A stretch of DNA of 57,033 bases, from positions 1 through 57,033 of the forward strand of contig UQMI01000021.1 of assembly GCA_900542045.1 (NCBI GenBank), given 5' to 3'. Source of the stretch: an uncultured Blautia sp. (GTDB taxonomy: Bacteria > Bacillota > Clostridia > Lachnospirales > Lachnospiraceae). The position numbers were made by a program, and so were the translations under genes. Under the pieces are notes generated by a model. The model made no database searches. It was given only the letters and a program-made list of their open reading frames with translations, and had not been told where the DNA came from. Shown one piece after another: positions 36,382-44,702 of this stretch (positions are counted from its first letter, which is position 1; each line of letters begins with the position of its first letter).

Positions 36382-37322
36382 TCTGTCACCTGGATCTGCT
36401 CCACTGTTCCTGCCTCCGTGGCTGTGATGGTACCCGACTGTGCCAGAGATACCAGAGTCTGCAGTGTGCTGACCAGTTCTTCTCTCTGTGCGGTCAGTTC
36501 CTGGTATTTTCCTGTATTTTCATCTGCCTCCAGTGTATAGAGTTCTGTCTCTGCATAGACTTTCTGATCCTCTGCCACAGAAATTTCCTTTACCGTTCCG
36601 GAGGTCCCCGTCACCGTCAGCGGTTCATTTACATAAGTCACACCAGTCCCCATACTCTGTCCATTGGCATCGGTCACTGTTACCTCTTCTTCCATTCCCA
36701 CACCTGCATCCGAAAGAAGCACCGTACAGCTTTCCCCATTGATGGTATCCACCGAACCAGTTACTGTGGAACCATCACTTCTTGTTACAGTAACCGTATC
36801 TCCTTCTGTCAGTCCGTTCACCGTTTCCACCTTCACTCCCAGATATCCGTCCAGAGAAAGGATCATCAGCGCTCCGTTTTCCAGCATACATTCTGCCACC
36901 TCCTGTCCTTCCGCAAGAAAAATCCGCTTTACCCGTCCCTCTACTGCGGCAGTAATACTGGTCTCCTCTGTCTCTTCTTTCGTTTCCTGGATCTGTGCAT
37001 CCAGTACCTCAATACTGTCCTGTACCTCTTCCATCGCGCTTAAAACTGACGCCTCATTTACATATGCCAGCACATCTCCCTGGGCAACCGTATCTCCGCT
37101 TTCCACTGTAATTTCATCGATTACGATTCCTGTGGGAATTTTGACCTCAATGGAGGCATCTGCTTCCAGATTGCCGGTCCCCACGATTGTATCTGATAGA
37201 TCACCTCTGGTAACGACAGTCTCCGTGGCCTCTCTGGCAACCGATGCCATTGCCTGATTCATCCTCTGCTGCCGCATTACCAGAAATGCGGCAGCTCCGG
37301 CTCCGACAAGGAGAACTGCCAA
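36378..37322 (-). CDS. RND/HlyD-type membrane-fusion adaptor, likely 5'-altered
   Basis: As read, the 314-residue protein starts with TTG at 37322 (MAVLLVGAGAAAFLVM), then DLSDTIVGTGNLEADASIEV, a barrel-sandwich (IDEITVESGDTVAQGDVLAYV), a short coiled coil and a second lipoyl half (GRVKRIFLAEGQEV). No ribosome site precedes this TTG and there is a TGA 12 codons upstream in frame. If the six-A run (T6 at 37351-37356) had five bases, a TTG at 37359, 8 nt after GGAGGAGGGG, would add MKKVPAPWKSPD to the front, a normal basic N-terminus. So a one-base insertion or sequencing error is likely. Stop overlaps the permease start. Confidence 0.8.
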   Translation of the reverse strand: MAVLLVGAGAAAFLVMRQQRMNQAMASVAREATETVVTRGDLSDTIVGTGNLEADASIEVKIPTGIVIDEITVESGDTVAQGDVLAYVNEASVLSAMEEVQDSIEVLDAQIQETKEETEETSITAAVEGRVKRIFLAEGQEVAECMLENGALMILSLDGYLGVKVETVNGLTEGDTVTVTRSDGSTVTGSVDTINGESCTVLLSDAGVGMEEEVTVTDANGQSMGTGVTYVNEPLTVTGTSGTVKEISVAEDQKVYAETELYTLEADENTGKYQELTAQREELVSTLQTLVSLAQSGTITATEAGTVEQIQVTE

Positions 37323-37361
37323 ATCCGGGCTTTTCCATGGAGCCGGTACCTTTTTTCAAAC

Positions 37362-37418
37362 AAAAAACCCCTCCTCCAGCAGATATTCCTTACAGGAAAA
37401 CATCTGCAGGAGAAGGGG
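37362..37418 (-). terminator. Terminator of degV overlapping the adaptor ribosome site
   Basis: On the minus strand, CCCCTTCTCCTGCAGAT (37402-37418) pairs with ATCTGCTGGAGGAGGGG (37368-37384); an inner TTCCT/AGGAA stem extends it, and T6 follows (37362-37367). The 3' arm contains GGAGGAGGGG, the only good ribosome site for the adaptor gene just downstream, so hairpin formation would also hide that site. Confidence 0.85.
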
Positions 37419-37446
37419 CATATATGCCATATACGCCTGTATCCTG

Positions 37447-38316
37447 TTATTTTTTGTCAGAAAGGAAGAACAGCGCCACAGTTCCAGGGCCGGAATGCGC
37501 GCCGATGGTTGCGCCCACATGATTTACAACGACTGTCTGAATGGGGTATTTTTCCTTTACCTTGCTCAGCACATAATCCACATCTGCCTGGCAGTCTCCA
37601 TGGCTCAGAAATACGGTATCACAGGTGCTGGCGTAGCTTCCGATCCTTTTATCCATCTCATCCACCAGTGCCTGAAGAGATTTCTTACGTCCCCGGGCCT
37701 TTCCGATGGAAACCAGCTTTCCTTCTTCATCCACATGAAGGACCGGCTTGATATTCAGCATACCGCCCACCACTGCTGTGGTCTTGGACACACGTCCGCC
37801 GCGGTAGAGATGATTCAGATCATCCACGGTAAACACCGACGCAAAATTCTGTATATGACTCTCTATCCACTGGGCCGTCTCCTCCAGAGACTTTCCCTCA
37901 TCCTTCATCTTCACTGCCATATGCACCATCAGTCCCTGCCCCAGAGAAGCATTCAGTGAGTCAATGACTATGATCTTCCGGTCCGGATACTCCTCCTGCA
38001 GATCTTCCGCTGCGATCTTGCTGCTGTTGTAGGTTCCGCTCAGGCCAGAGGAAAATGCCAGATGGAGAATATCTTTCCCCTCTTTCAGATAGGGCTCCAG
38101 CACTGCTTTTACATCCACCGGATTTACCTGGGCTGTAGTCGGCATGGATCCCGCACGCATCCTTGCATAAAACTCCTCTACCGGGAGAAAATTATCATGG
38201 GTATAGTTCTGTCCATCCATAGAATAACTCAGATACGTACAGCCAACCCCATGTTCCTTTAAATAGCTTTCCGGCAGATCCGAATTATTATCTGTGGTAA
38301 TAACATATTCTCTCAT
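37447..38316 (-). CDS. DegV family fatty-acid-binding protein
   Basis: The 289-residue protein matches DegV/FakB-like lipid-binding proteins: MREYVITTDNNSDLPESYL, ARMRAGSMPTTAQVNPVD, AFSSGLSGTYNSSKIAAEDL, VIDSLNASLGQGLMV, YRGGRVSKTTAVVGGMLNIKP and GAHSGPGTVALFF. In FakB proteins these motifs hold the fatty acid during phosphorylation by FakA. The ATG at 38316 follows GGAGGG by 6 nt; an open frame continuing to 38421 would overlap the protease gene. Followed by a strong terminator. Confidence 0.93.
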   Translation of the reverse strand: MREYVITTDNNSDLPESYLKEHGVGCTYLSYSMDGQNYTHDNFLPVEEFYARMRAGSMPTTAQVNPVDVKAVLEPYLKEGKDILHLAFSSGLSGTYNSSKIAAEDLQEEYPDRKIIVIDSLNASLGQGLMVHMAVKMKDEGKSLEETAQWIESHIQNFASVFTVDDLNHLYRGGRVSKTTAVVGGMLNIKPVLHVDEEGKLVSIGKARGRKKSLQALVDEMDKRIGSYASTCDTVFLSHGDCQADVDYVLSKVKEKYPIQTVVVNHVGATIGAHSGPGTVALFFLSDKK

Positions 38317-38344
38317 CGCAATCCCTCCATCTCTCATTTGCTTT

Positions 38345-38373
38345 ATCATAACATTTTTCAAAATATTGCGCAA
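38345..38373 (-). promoter_or_regulatory. Probable promoter of degV
   Basis: Minus strand TTGCGC (38368-38373), 17-bp spacer, TATGAT (38345-38350), in the 70-bp gap between the protease and degV. Confidence 0.55.
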
Positions 38374-38386
38374 TACATAACACAGG

Positions 38387-39568
38387 TCAGGAAATCTCCA
38401 GAGCGGCAGCCAGCTGGGCATCTTCTTCCAGAGTCAGTTCTTCCCCCTTCGCCCATTTTTCCTGTGCTTCTTCCGAAAGGCTGACCTCCACATCCGGCTG
38501 GATTCCCACACCGTTAATATCATTGCCGTCAGGCGTATAATAATGGGAAATCGTCAGCTTCAGCGCGCTGCCGTCCTGGAATACCTTTGTGGTCTGCACT
38601 ACGCCTTTTCCATAGGTTACCGTTCCAACAATGGTTCCCGCCTGGTGATCCTGGACCGCTCCGGCAAAAATTTCCGATGCGCTGGCACTGTTTTCATTCA
38701 CCAGCACTGTCAGCGGCACATCCAGTGTACGCTCACCAGTACTTTCTCTTTCCGTACGATTTCCATATTTGTCTTCCGTATAGACGATCAGACCTTTGGG
38801 AAGGATCTCATCCAGGATCTCGCAAACTGCGTCCAGAAGCCCCCCTGTGTTGTCTCTCAGATCCACGATCAGGCTTTTCATCCCCTGCTCCTCCAGCTCT
38901 TCCAGAGCATTCCGGAACTGTTCCGGAGCCACATGGGTAAAAGAGGAAATCTTCAGATACCCCACCTGCTCTTCCAGCATCTCCCAGGTTACTGCCGTAA
39001 TTTCCACACTTCGTACCTGCACCGTGATTTCCAGAGGCTCTTCCTCCCCTTCCCGGGAAATAGTCAGCACCACATGGTCTTCCTCTGTATTTTTCACCGA
39101 TTCAGAAATTTCCGACAGTGTTTTTCCCTCCACTGTCACCCCATCAACTGCCATCAGTACATCGCCGGCCTGGATCCCTGCTTCCGCTGCCGCAGAATCC
39201 TCATAACACTGCGCAATGGTCACAGCCCCTTCTGCATCCTGCTCCAGTACCACTCCGATACCTACATATTCTCCCTGAATCTGACTGTTGACTGCTTCAT
39301 ATTGCTCTTTTGTATAATAACGGGAATACGGATCATTCAGGCCGGCTACCAGTCCCATATACATTCCTTCCGCCATCTGTTCTTTATCCTGCTCACCCAG
39401 ATATTCTTCTTCAATGAGCCGCTCGATGGTCATCAGTTTTCCGATATGGGACAGGCTCACCGCATCTGTTCCGAACCCAAACAGGCCCGCACAAATCAGT
39501 GCGCCGGCGACCACAGCAGCCGCGATTCCCGCTGCCATCCCTTTTAAAAAGCTCTTTCTGTCCTTCAT
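38387..39568 (-). CDS. S41A carboxy-terminal processing protease
   Basis: The 393-residue protease has an N-terminal membrane anchor (AAGIAAAVVAGALICAGLFG), LNDPYSRYYTKEQYE, a PDZ domain (about 95-180, AEAGIQAGDVLMAVDG), and an S41 catalytic domain with the Ser in NENSASASEIFAGA and the Lys in GTVTYGKGVVQ, the Ser-Lys dyad of CtpA/CtpB. It acts outside the membrane. AAAGGAG precedes the ATG. It lies just downstream of ftsEX, an arrangement common in Firmicutes, but a terminator separates them. Confidence 0.94.
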   Translation of the reverse strand: MKDRKSFLKGMAAGIAAAVVAGALICAGLFGFGTDAVSLSHIGKLMTIERLIEEEYLGEQDKEQMAEGMYMGLVAGLNDPYSRYYTKEQYEAVNSQIQGEYVGIGVVLEQDAEGAVTIAQCYEDSAAAEAGIQAGDVLMAVDGVTVEGKTLSEISESVKNTEEDHVVLTISREGEEEPLEITVQVRSVEITAVTWEMLEEQVGYLKISSFTHVAPEQFRNALEELEEQGMKSLIVDLRDNTGGLLDAVCEILDEILPKGLIVYTEDKYGNRTERESTGERTLDVPLTVLVNENSASASEIFAGAVQDHQAGTIVGTVTYGKGVVQTTKVFQDGSALKLTISHYYTPDGNDINGVGIQPDVEVSLSEEAQEKWAKGEELTLEEDAQLAAALEIS

Positions 39569-39652
39569 GTCTGCTCCTTTATCTTACTTTTCTATCACTT
39601 ACATCTTTGTCTCACAGGAAAGACAGAACGGAACCTTTTCCTTTCCCATAAG

Positions 39653-39686
39653 AAAAAAGGACTGCTGTATTATTATACAACAGTCC
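39653..39686 (-). terminator. Terminator of ftsEX
   Basis: On the minus strand, GGACTGTTGTAT pairs with ATACAGCAGTCC (one mismatch, AATA loop), followed by T6 (39653-39658), 10 bp after the ftsX stop. Confidence 0.87.
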
Positions 39687-39695
39687 CCGGTAAAA

Positions 39696-40649
39696 TTACA
39701 CTCGCAAATGTTTTCTGGTTGTGATATAGCTTCCAACAAAACCAATTCCAATTCCCAGCGCCAGCCCAATGGGCAAAAGCATGCGGAAAATATCGTTGAC
39801 CGGCATAAAAACCATCAGATCCTGAAGGATACTGAACCGTTCCAGGATAAAGGTTACTGCCTGGGTGTAACCGAAATACAGTACAACCAGTGGAATCGCC
39901 GCACCGATCAGCCCCAGGATGATGCCTTCCAGAAGGAACGGAACCTTAACAAAGAAATCTGTGGCACCGATTAGTTTCATGATCCCGATTTCCTCCTTGC
40001 GGATAGAGATACCTGTTGATACCGTATTGCTGATCAGAAAAACAGATACTACCAGAAGAAGAATGATCAGAGCAATCGATACCATGGATACCAGACGGTT
40101 CAGGCTGCTTAACGTCCTGACAGCTGCATCGGAATGCTCTACGGAACGTACATAATCCAGCCCCTCTATATATTCAATCAGTTCTTCCTGATCCTCGATA
40201 TTATTCACATATACCCGATAATTGGCCGAGGTTGCCAGAGGATTGTCGTCTTTGAACGTCTCCGCTGCCTCCGGATGATCCGCAAAGTTCTGCTCCACAA
40301 ATTCCTGCCATGCCTCTTCAGCGGACACATATTCGATCCGCTTGATCTCCGGTCTTTTGCGAAGCAGGCTTCCAATCTCATCAATCTTATCCTGATCCAG
40401 GGTTTCACTGCTCTCGCTGCCTTCCTCCGTGGTGCCTTCCTCTTCTTTTTCACCGAAAAATACCACAATGGGAACATCCTGCTCGATATGCTGCGTAATG
40501 TAATCCACATTATTTACGATGGAATAAAAAATCCCGAAGAGGAAAATACAGGCTGCCATGGTGATAATGGAAGCAAGGGAAAACATCCAGTTTCTGCCGA
40601 TGTTCTTGAATCCCTGTTTTAAGGTATACCACATACTGCTAATCCTCAT
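39696..40649 (-). CDS. ftsX: Cell division protein FtsX
   Basis: FtsX is the membrane subunit of the FtsEX complex, which activates peptidoglycan hydrolases. The 317-residue protein has an N-terminal helix (MFSLASIITMAACIFLFGIF), an extracellular loop (about 60-165) and three C-terminal helices with SIRKEEIGIMKLIGATD. The ATG at 40649 lies inside the end of ftsE and follows AAGGTG by 6 nt; a start at 40679 lacks such a site. Overlap by 11 bp implies coupling to ftsE. The extracellular loop carries a Glu/Ser/Thr-rich insert (GTTEEGSESSETLD). Confidence 0.95.
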   Translation of the reverse strand: MRISSMWYTLKQGFKNIGRNWMFSLASIITMAACIFLFGIFYSIVNNVDYITQHIEQDVPIVVFFGEKEEEGTTEEGSESSETLDQDKIDEIGSLLRKRPEIKRIEYVSAEEAWQEFVEQNFADHPEAAETFKDDNPLATSANYRVYVNNIEDQEELIEYIEGLDYVRSVEHSDAAVRTLSSLNRLVSMVSIALIILLLVVSVFLISNTVSTGISIRKEEIGIMKLIGATDFFVKVPFLLEGIILGLIGAAIPLVVLYFGYTQAVTFILERFSILQDLMVFMPVNDIFRMLLPIGLALGIGIGFVGSYITTRKHLRV

Positions 40650-41322
40650 GATATTCACCTTCTTGTTCGTCGCTGACAATGACGCCTTTCCTCATGGCTA
40701 CCACACGTTTCTTCATTGCATTTACAATGTCCTTGTTATGGGTAACCACGATAACGGTAGTGCCCCTCTCATTGATCTCTTCAAGAAGTTTCATGATCTC
40801 CAGAGCGGTCTGGGGATCCAGATTTCCGGTGGGCTCATCAGCCAGCAGGATATCCGGCCGGTTGACCAGTGCCCGTGCCAGTGCCACACGCTGCTGCTCT
40901 CCTCCGGAAAGCTCTTTGGGTCTGGATCTGTACTTCTCGGCCAGTCCCACCACCGTAAGTACCTCCGGCACTCGTTTCCGGATCACCCTGGTAGGTCTTC
41001 CAATGACTCTTTGGGCAAACGCCACATTTTCATATACATTTCTGTCTTTCAGCAGCCGGAAATCCTGAAATACCACCCCCAGTGTACGGCGATATTTGGG
41101 GATCCGTCTGCGCTTCATTGTTTCCAGCTTCTGTCCATTTACCACGATGGAACCAGACGTCACATCCAGTTCTTTCAGGAGCAGCTTGATCAGTGTTGAT
41201 TTGCCGGAACCGCTGCTTCCAACGATAAACACAAATTCGCCCTTATCCACATGCAGGCTCAGATGATTCACAGCCGGCTGCGCTTTTCCATAGGATTTGC
41301 ACACGTCTATTAAATCAATCAT
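40639..41322 (-). CDS. ftsE: Cell division ATP-binding protein FtsE
   Basis: The 227-residue ABC ATPase shows Walker A VGSSGSGKST (about 36-45), Q-loop VVFQDFRLLKDRNVYENV, signature LSGGEQQRVALARALV, Walker B ILLADEPTGNLD and the H-loop VVTHNKD, all typical of FtsE. It powers FtsX at the division site. GAGGAGG precedes the ATG. Confidence 0.97.
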   Translation of the reverse strand: MIDLIDVCKSYGKAQPAVNHLSLHVDKGEFVFIVGSSGSGKSTLIKLLLKELDVTSGSIVVNGQKLETMKRRRIPKYRRTLGVVFQDFRLLKDRNVYENVAFAQRVIGRPTRVIRKRVPEVLTVVGLAEKYRSRPKELSGGEQQRVALARALVNRPDILLADEPTGNLDPQTALEIMKLLEEINERGTTVIVVTHNKDIVNAMKKRVVAMRKGVIVSDEQEGEYHED

Positions 41323-41398
41323 TCCAATCCTCCTCTTTATTCTTCTGAAAGTATTTTTCCATACCTTTCGCCTTGTTTTTTAATTATTTTGTAACATA

Positions 41399-41426
41399 AT
41401 TGTAACATATTCTCATGAAAAAGCAA
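41399..41426 (-). promoter_or_regulatory. Possible promoter of ftsEX
   Basis: Minus strand TTGCTT (41421-41426), 16-bp spacer, TACAAT (41399-41404), about 80 bp before the ftsE start. The rest of the 318-bp gap holds the cdaR terminator and a CAGAGAG/CTCTCTG hairpin near 41536-41561. Confidence 0.45.
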
Positions 41427-41479
41427 GAACTTTTGTCCATAATCTTTCTTATTATACCATATCATAAGGCAAAATCAAG

Positions 41480-41509
41480 AAAAAAGGCGAAAGAACATAT
41501 CTCCCGCCT
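41480..41509 (-). terminator. Probable terminator after the CdaR-type regulator
   Basis: On the minus strand, AGGCG and CGCCT enclose a 15-nt loop with possible further pairing, followed by T5-6 (41480-41485). It lies about 130 bp after the regulator's stop. Confidence 0.55.
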
Positions 41510-41640
41510 GTTATCCATTCCATAGATTCACCTGTCAGAGAGCAGCCGCAAGCCCTCTCTGTTCTTCCATTTCATTGTTTTGTATTCTCATCTGTACCGA
41601 GCCATCAGCGGCCCAAAGAATTTTCCGTGCAAAAGCGCCA

Positions 41641-42729
41641 TCAATACTCCAAGGTCTCCATATACTTCATGTAGCGGACTACCATCAACGCAATCTTAAA
41701 TGTAATGGCATCCTCAAATACCCGCAGATCCAGACCGGTGCTCTTCTGCAGCTTATCCAGCCGGTACACCAGCGTATTCCGGTGAATGTAGAGCTGGCGG
41801 GATGTCTCGGAAACGTTCAGACTGTTTTCGAAAAATTTATCGATGGTAACCAGCGTTTCTTCATCAAAATCATCTGGTGATTTTCCTTCGAAAATCTCCT
41901 TGATAAACATTTTGCACAGCGGGATTGGAAGCTGATAGATCAGGCGCCCAATTCCAAGGGAGCTGTAAGCGATCACTTCTCTGTCTCCAAAGAAAATCTT
42001 GCCCACATCCAATGCCATCCTCGCCTCTTTGTAGGAACGGGAAACTTCCTTCAATTCATGAACAATCGTTCCATAAGCAATATGTGTACCCTGCTTCCTG
42101 TCAAATCCCAGGGTATCCACAATGCTCTGCGCCAGCTTGCCCACTTCCTCATAACCCTCTTCTTCTGCCAGCTCATGAACGATGATCACGCTTTTCTCAT
42201 CCACAGCTGTGATAAAATCCTTGCTTTTGCCTCCAAAGATACTCTTCACACTTTCGGTAGAATTGTGATCCTTCTCCTGGTTGGTTTCAAGAATCAGCAC
42301 TACTCTGCGGACATCTGCGTCTATATGCAGTTTCTTGGCCCGATTATAAATATCCACCAATAACAGGTTATCCAGAAGCAGGTTCTTTATGAAGCTGTCT
42401 TTATCGAAACGTTCCTTATACGCGATCATCAGATTCTGAAGCTGAAAGGCTGCCAGTTTTCCGATCATGTATGTATTCTCATCTTCCCCGTGTACTACCA
42501 GAATATATTCCAGCTGATGATCATCACATACCTTAAAATACTGATAGCCCTTGATGAGCTGGCTTTCGGCCTGTGAGTCCGCAAAAGCCTGTACGTCAGC
42601 CTGATTCACCACATAATCCGCAAACGTAGTCGCCAGCACTTTTCCCTCGGTATCAATAACACACAATTCCGTTCTGGAAATCTCTTTCAATCCTTCCAAC
42701 GTGTTTTGCAGTACCTGATTTGATATCAT
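41641..42729 (-). CDS. CdaR/PucR-family transcriptional regulator
   Basis: The 362-residue protein has an N-terminal sugar-diacid recognition domain (QNTLEGLKEISRTELCVIDTEGKVLA), a GGDEF-like middle (VRRVVLILETNQ, GTHIAYGTIVHELKEVSRSYKEARMALDVG), and a C-terminal PucR helix-turn-helix (FFENSLNVSETSRQLYIHRN, RLDKLQKSTGLD). I chose the ATG at 42729 because GAAGGG is 9 nt upstream; the ATG at 42738 touches that site. It lies next to ftsEX, a neighbourhood I know from other Lachnospiraceae. The ligand is unknown. Confidence 0.9.
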   Translation of the reverse strand: MISNQVLQNTLEGLKEISRTELCVIDTEGKVLATTFADYVVNQADVQAFADSQAESQLIKGYQYFKVCDDHQLEYILVVHGEDENTYMIGKLAAFQLQNLMIAYKERFDKDSFIKNLLLDNLLLVDIYNRAKKLHIDADVRRVVLILETNQEKDHNSTESVKSIFGGKSKDFITAVDEKSVIIVHELAEEEGYEEVGKLAQSIVDTLGFDRKQGTHIAYGTIVHELKEVSRSYKEARMALDVGKIFFGDREVIAYSSLGIGRLIYQLPIPLCKMFIKEIFEGKSPDDFDEETLVTIDKFFENSLNVSETSRQLYIHRNTLVYRLDKLQKSTGLDLRVFEDAITFKIALMVVRYMKYMETLEY

Positions 42730-42915
42730 GTTCTTCATCCCTTCTCAGTAAGAGTGTATGTGTTCTTCTCTGTCCCCCAACACCAAAACTAACATACCTG
42801 TTTTCTATTTTAATACAAAATACACAAAAAAGAAAGAGGAAAATTAGAAATTTCTCTGTATTTTTTGTGAATTTTTACAAAAAAACTACACATTCACCCT
42901 GTTTTTTCCCACATG

Positions 42916-44697
42916 TCAGAGATTGGATTCCAGCTGTTTGGTCAAATATCGTCCAACAATCCTGGAAAAGTTTTCGATATTCCGGATATAGGCAAAGTCT
43001 TTGCCGAAGATTTTTTTCTCCGTTTCCAGGTCTTCCTCTTTTCCTGCAAAAACGCCCAGTACACTGACGCCTTCGTTCCGCAGACGCCGGATCTCAAATC
43101 CTGTGTCCCGGATGGCATATTTTCCCCGGTACGGCTGAGGATTTCTGGCATTGGGACGGTTCACCACCACATCATACGGGCGTCCGTCGCTGAGAACGAT
43201 CAGGATCTTTTTTTCTTCTTCCCGGTTCAGCAGACCGTGTCCCACAGTTTTTATCGCAAGTCCGTCCCGGTTATTGGAAGAAGTGATATATTCAAAAATA
43301 TTGGCATTTTCCTTCCGGTCATCGTCATATTCCCGGAACCGGTGGAGAATGGTATAATCCCAGAATGTGCAGAAACTCATGACCCGAAAAGGGATGTCCA
43401 CATTACTCAAAGCCTCGCTGATGATGTAGGCCTGCAGGGCCACTTCCCCCTGCCGGATCCTCTGGGAGCCGCTGGCGTCAATGAGCACATCCACTACAAA
43501 ATCAGAACTGTCTCCCCGCAGCTCTCGTTTAAACAGACTGGTATCCTCACTTCTGCCGATCCGCCAAAGTCTGGAAGGAACGATGGTGCCTCTGTCAGAC
43601 AGGACCTCTGTCGTCTCATTCCGCAGGACCATGGACTTTTTCAGTGCTTCCGTCAAATGGGCAATATTCCGCTTGACGATCCGGTGTTTGTCATAGTACA
43701 GATAAATGTTTTTGTCCTTCAGACGTTTCGCGTACTCATACTGATAATTCCGCGTCACAGGATTTCTCAGGATTCCTTCCGTAAAATACAGGCTGCAGTC
43801 GCTGTGGATATCCCGGCACATCAGATAATTCATCCGTTTTTCTTCCAGAGGCGTAAGATACGTTTTTCCGTAGTTCAGTTCCACATAATGATAGGATTTC
43901 TCCAGAGCCTCCGGAGGCAGCACGGTTATCTTCGTCTTTCCGGGCTGCTGCTCCTCCTCGATCTCCTCTGTCACCTGCCGGTCTTCCATGCGGTTTACAT
44001 CCACCAGCATCTTTTCCATATAGGCTTCCAGAGCTTCTTCATACATTTCTTCCGTCAGATAATCTTCCCAGGAAATCTCGGTCAGTTCTTCCATGGTCAC
44101 TGCCAGTACCGACTCAAGAGAGCCATATTTTTCCTCAAATTTGGGATCCACCACCTGATTATAAACCTGATCGATGAGCCGGATCAGATCTGCGGTCTCT
44201 TCCATCTGCCCGGCGCTGCAGACCAGTTCCATCTGTTTTCGCAGGCGATTGTCTGCCAGGTATTCCCCATAAATATTTTTCTTCAGCAGACCCACTTTCA
44301 GTCTGCCCAGGGGAATATGGATCAGCTTTTCAAATTCCTGATCCAGTATATCCTCAAAAGCTTTTTTCCGTATCTCCGCCACTCCCGGTCTCTCTGCCGT
44401 CAGTTTTTCACCAATAGCTTCCTCCATACAAAGGGAAGCTACCTGTACCAGAGCCGCCTCCTCGGCGTGGCAGTAAACTTTTTTTACCAGATACAGACTC
44501 AGGGCATTCCGGTCAAAATACCTGGCAAAAGCTCCCTGCTTGATCCCATCGTAAAGGGCAATCTCCCGGGAGCGCAGGAACGTCTGTACATCCGGCTTCA
44601 TCTCCAGCGTATAATCTCCACTTACCGTCCACAGAAGATTCTTGATCCGGTTCTCCAGTTCCAGCTGAAAATCCTCAATCTGATTTCTATCGTCCAT
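42916..44697 (-). CDS. VWA-domain protein partner of MoxR ATPase
   Basis: The 593-residue cytoplasmic protein has a long helical N-terminal part rich in Glu and Lys, and a C-terminal von Willebrand A domain with the MIDAS start VDVLIDASGSQ and a later LSDGRPYDV. It resembles the CobT/NorD/BatA-type partners of MoxR ATPases. ATG 44697 follows GGGGGT by 8 nt; an upstream in-frame TTG is less likely. It starts 5 bp after the MoxR gene. Such pairs remodel or insert metals into client enzymes; the client here is unknown. Confidence 0.87.
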   Translation of the reverse strand: MDDRNQIEDFQLELENRIKNLLWTVSGDYTLEMKPDVQTFLRSREIALYDGIKQGAFARYFDRNALSLYLVKKVYCHAEEAALVQVASLCMEEAIGEKLTAERPGVAEIRKKAFEDILDQEFEKLIHIPLGRLKVGLLKKNIYGEYLADNRLRKQMELVCSAGQMEETADLIRLIDQVYNQVVDPKFEEKYGSLESVLAVTMEELTEISWEDYLTEEMYEEALEAYMEKMLVDVNRMEDRQVTEEIEEEQQPGKTKITVLPPEALEKSYHYVELNYGKTYLTPLEEKRMNYLMCRDIHSDCSLYFTEGILRNPVTRNYQYEYAKRLKDKNIYLYYDKHRIVKRNIAHLTEALKKSMVLRNETTEVLSDRGTIVPSRLWRIGRSEDTSLFKRELRGDSSDFVVDVLIDASGSQRIRQGEVALQAYIISEALSNVDIPFRVMSFCTFWDYTILHRFREYDDDRKENANIFEYITSSNNRDGLAIKTVGHGLLNREEEKKILIVLSDGRPYDVVVNRPNARNPQPYRGKYAIRDTGFEIRRLRNEGVSVLGVFAGKEEDLETEKKIFGKDFAYIRNIENFSRIVGRYLTKQLESNL

Positions 44698-44702
44698 ATG
44701 GA

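Noticed and set aside
38543..39547. Plus-strand frame of 334 codons
   Set aside because: Antisense to the S41 protease gene, with no start signal and no domain.
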